Source: Alphaproteobacteria bacterium | GTDB lineage: Bacteria; Pseudomonadota; Alphaproteobacteria; Micropepsales; Micropepsaceae | Length of the DNA stretch: 64,000 nucleotides | NCBI GenBank assembly: GCA_016124635.1 | Contig: WGNJ01000014.1 | Coordinates: 62,001 to 126,000 of the forward strand | Direction: 5' to 3' | In this document: positions 63,167 through 64,000 of the stretch, piece after piece | How the letters are laid out: each line of letters starts with the position of its first letter | How positions within the stretch are numbered: position 1 is the first letter of the stretch | Notes under the pieces: generated by a model | Told to the model about the DNA's origin: nothing | The model's input: only the letters and a program-made list of their open reading frames with translations | Databases searched by the model: none | Made by a program: the position numbers and the translations under genes

Positions 63167-64000
63167 ATGACGCAGATTTCGATGGGCCGGATTCCAGAGC
63201 ACTTCGCGGCAAGGGAGGGCAACCAGCTCGCACTGGTCTATGCCGACACGGCCCTCACGTGGTCGGCACTCGCCGAACGCGTACAGCGGCGCGCACACGG
63301 CCTGAAGGCGCTTGGCGTCGAACCTGGCGATATCGTGACCATCGCGCTTCCGAACGGCACCGCGTTCCTTGAAACCACCTACGCGACACTGCGGCTCGGT
63401 GCGACGCCGAATCCGGTGTCGTCGAAAATGCCGATGGCGGAGTTGAAGGCGATCGTCGAATTGGCCAAACCGAAAGTCATCGTCGGCGTCGATAGCGATG
63501 CCTGGCCAGGCTGGCGGACCGTCGGGCCCGAATGGACCGGCGAAACATCCGACGCAGATCTGGCTGAGGACATTGCGCCCTACTGGAAAGCGATGACGAG
63601 CGGAGGCTCGACGGGCCGCCCGAAGCTGATCGTCGCCAGAAGTCCGGGCAGCGTCGACCTTGATGCGCCCAATCCGTTGATTGGTGTCGGATCGGAATTT
63701 CGCTGCTCGATGGTGCCGGGGCCGCTCTATCACAATGGTCCGTTCTCGACCGCGATGATGTCCCTGAACCAAGGCCGGCGCGTGGTCGGTCAACTGCGCT
63801 TCGATCCCGAAGAAACCCTGCGGCTGATCGCGGAGCATCGCGCGGACTGGCTCTATCAGGTTCCGACGATGATGAGCCGCATCTGGGCGCTGCCCAAGGA
63901 CGTCCGCGAGCGTTACGACGTCTCGAGCCTCCAGCGCGTGCTGCATCTCGCGGCCCCTTGCCCGCCTTGGCTCAAGGAAGCGTGGATCGATTGGCTCGGT
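63167..64000 (+). CDS. AMP-binding acyl-CoA synthetase, N-terminal part (cut by window edge)
   Basis: The frame from ATG 63167 stays open to the right edge (278 codons). It begins MTQISMGRIPEHFAAREGNQ and has the ANL-family P-loop KAMTSGGSTGRPKLIVA and MVPGPLYHNGPFS, typical of carboxylic acid-CoA ligases such as the bile-acid/steroid CoA-ligase group. An agagg sequence lies just upstream. The adenylation C-terminal domain is outside the window. The substrate cannot be told. Confidence 0.88.
   Translation, partial: MTQISMGRIPEHFAAREGNQLALVYADTALTWSALAERVQRRAHGLKALGVEPGDIVTIALPNGTAFLETTYATLRLGATPNPVSSKMPMAELKAIVELAKPKVIVGVDSDAWPGWRTVGPEWTGETSDADLAEDIAPYWKAMTSGGSTGRPKLIVARSPGSVDLDAPNPLIGVGSEFRCSMVPGPLYHNGPFSTAMMSLNQGRRVVGQLRFDPEETLRLIAEHRADWLYQVPTMMSRIWALPKDVRERYDVSSLQRVLHLAAPCPPWLKEAWIDWLG

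Overview
The window is a gene-dense, GC-rich stretch of an alphaproteobacterial chromosome. The class call rests on gene families and gene order: a pyruvate dehydrogenase whose E1-beta carries its own lipoyl domain, a fused IspDF, paired NtrBC and NtrYX, Hfq followed by HflX, and an rlpA-dacA-tmk-holB-tatD run. I cannot name the order or genus. The left edge cuts enolase and the right edge cuts an AMP-binding ligase.

Region 1 (1-26.2 kb) is a housekeeping backbone: eno end, a Sel1/2-oxoglutarate oxygenase fusion, ftsB, pdhA-MAPEG-pdhB-pdhC, a lipoprotein and a DUF3667 membrane protein, lpdA, then an apparent insertion (HxlR regulator, nitroreductase, acyl-CoA synthetase), lipA, a Coq10-type protein, cinA/pgpA/ispDF on the minus strand, dusB-ntrB-ntrC, ntrY-ntrX, dat, hfq and hflX. 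The first part makes and lipoylates the pyruvate dehydrogenase complex. The second part is a nitrogen/redox signalling block feeding into RNA-based regulation (Hfq).

Region 2 (26.2-33.9 kb) is accessory DNA lying between hflX and mazG, which are often neighbours in this class. It holds two related secreted proteins of unknown function (one apparently decaying), a small gene broken by what looks like a single-base deletion, small unknown proteins, an MFS transporter, a Cys-rich membrane protein, a SleB-type hydrolase and a CPBP protease.

Region 3 (33.9-44.1 kb) has mazG, a VOC protein and an acetyltransferase, then two minus-strand TonB-type operons (exbB-exbD-tonB-exbD with a terminator, and tonB-exbD-DUF4431). 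Next comes a divergent two-component system with a perfect inverted repeat between the two genes, followed by a COG4705 protein with four internal repeats and a PepSY protein.

Region 4 (44.2-57.8 kb) has a translationally coupled glycan set (GT39, GT2, AsnB, GtrA), the minus-strand block of a metallo-hydrolase, tatD, holB, tmk, dacA and rlpA, divergent mepA with a coupled stand-alone LuxR-type HTH protein, a methyltransferase/pyruvyltransferase-like fusion, and tRNA-Ser(UGA).

Region 5 (57.8-64 kb) has cspA, a MgtC/DUF4010 membrane protein, a sulfatase, an arylamine N-acetyltransferase, a DUF533 protein, and the start of an acyl-CoA synthetase. I found no CRISPR array, insertion sequence or phage gene.
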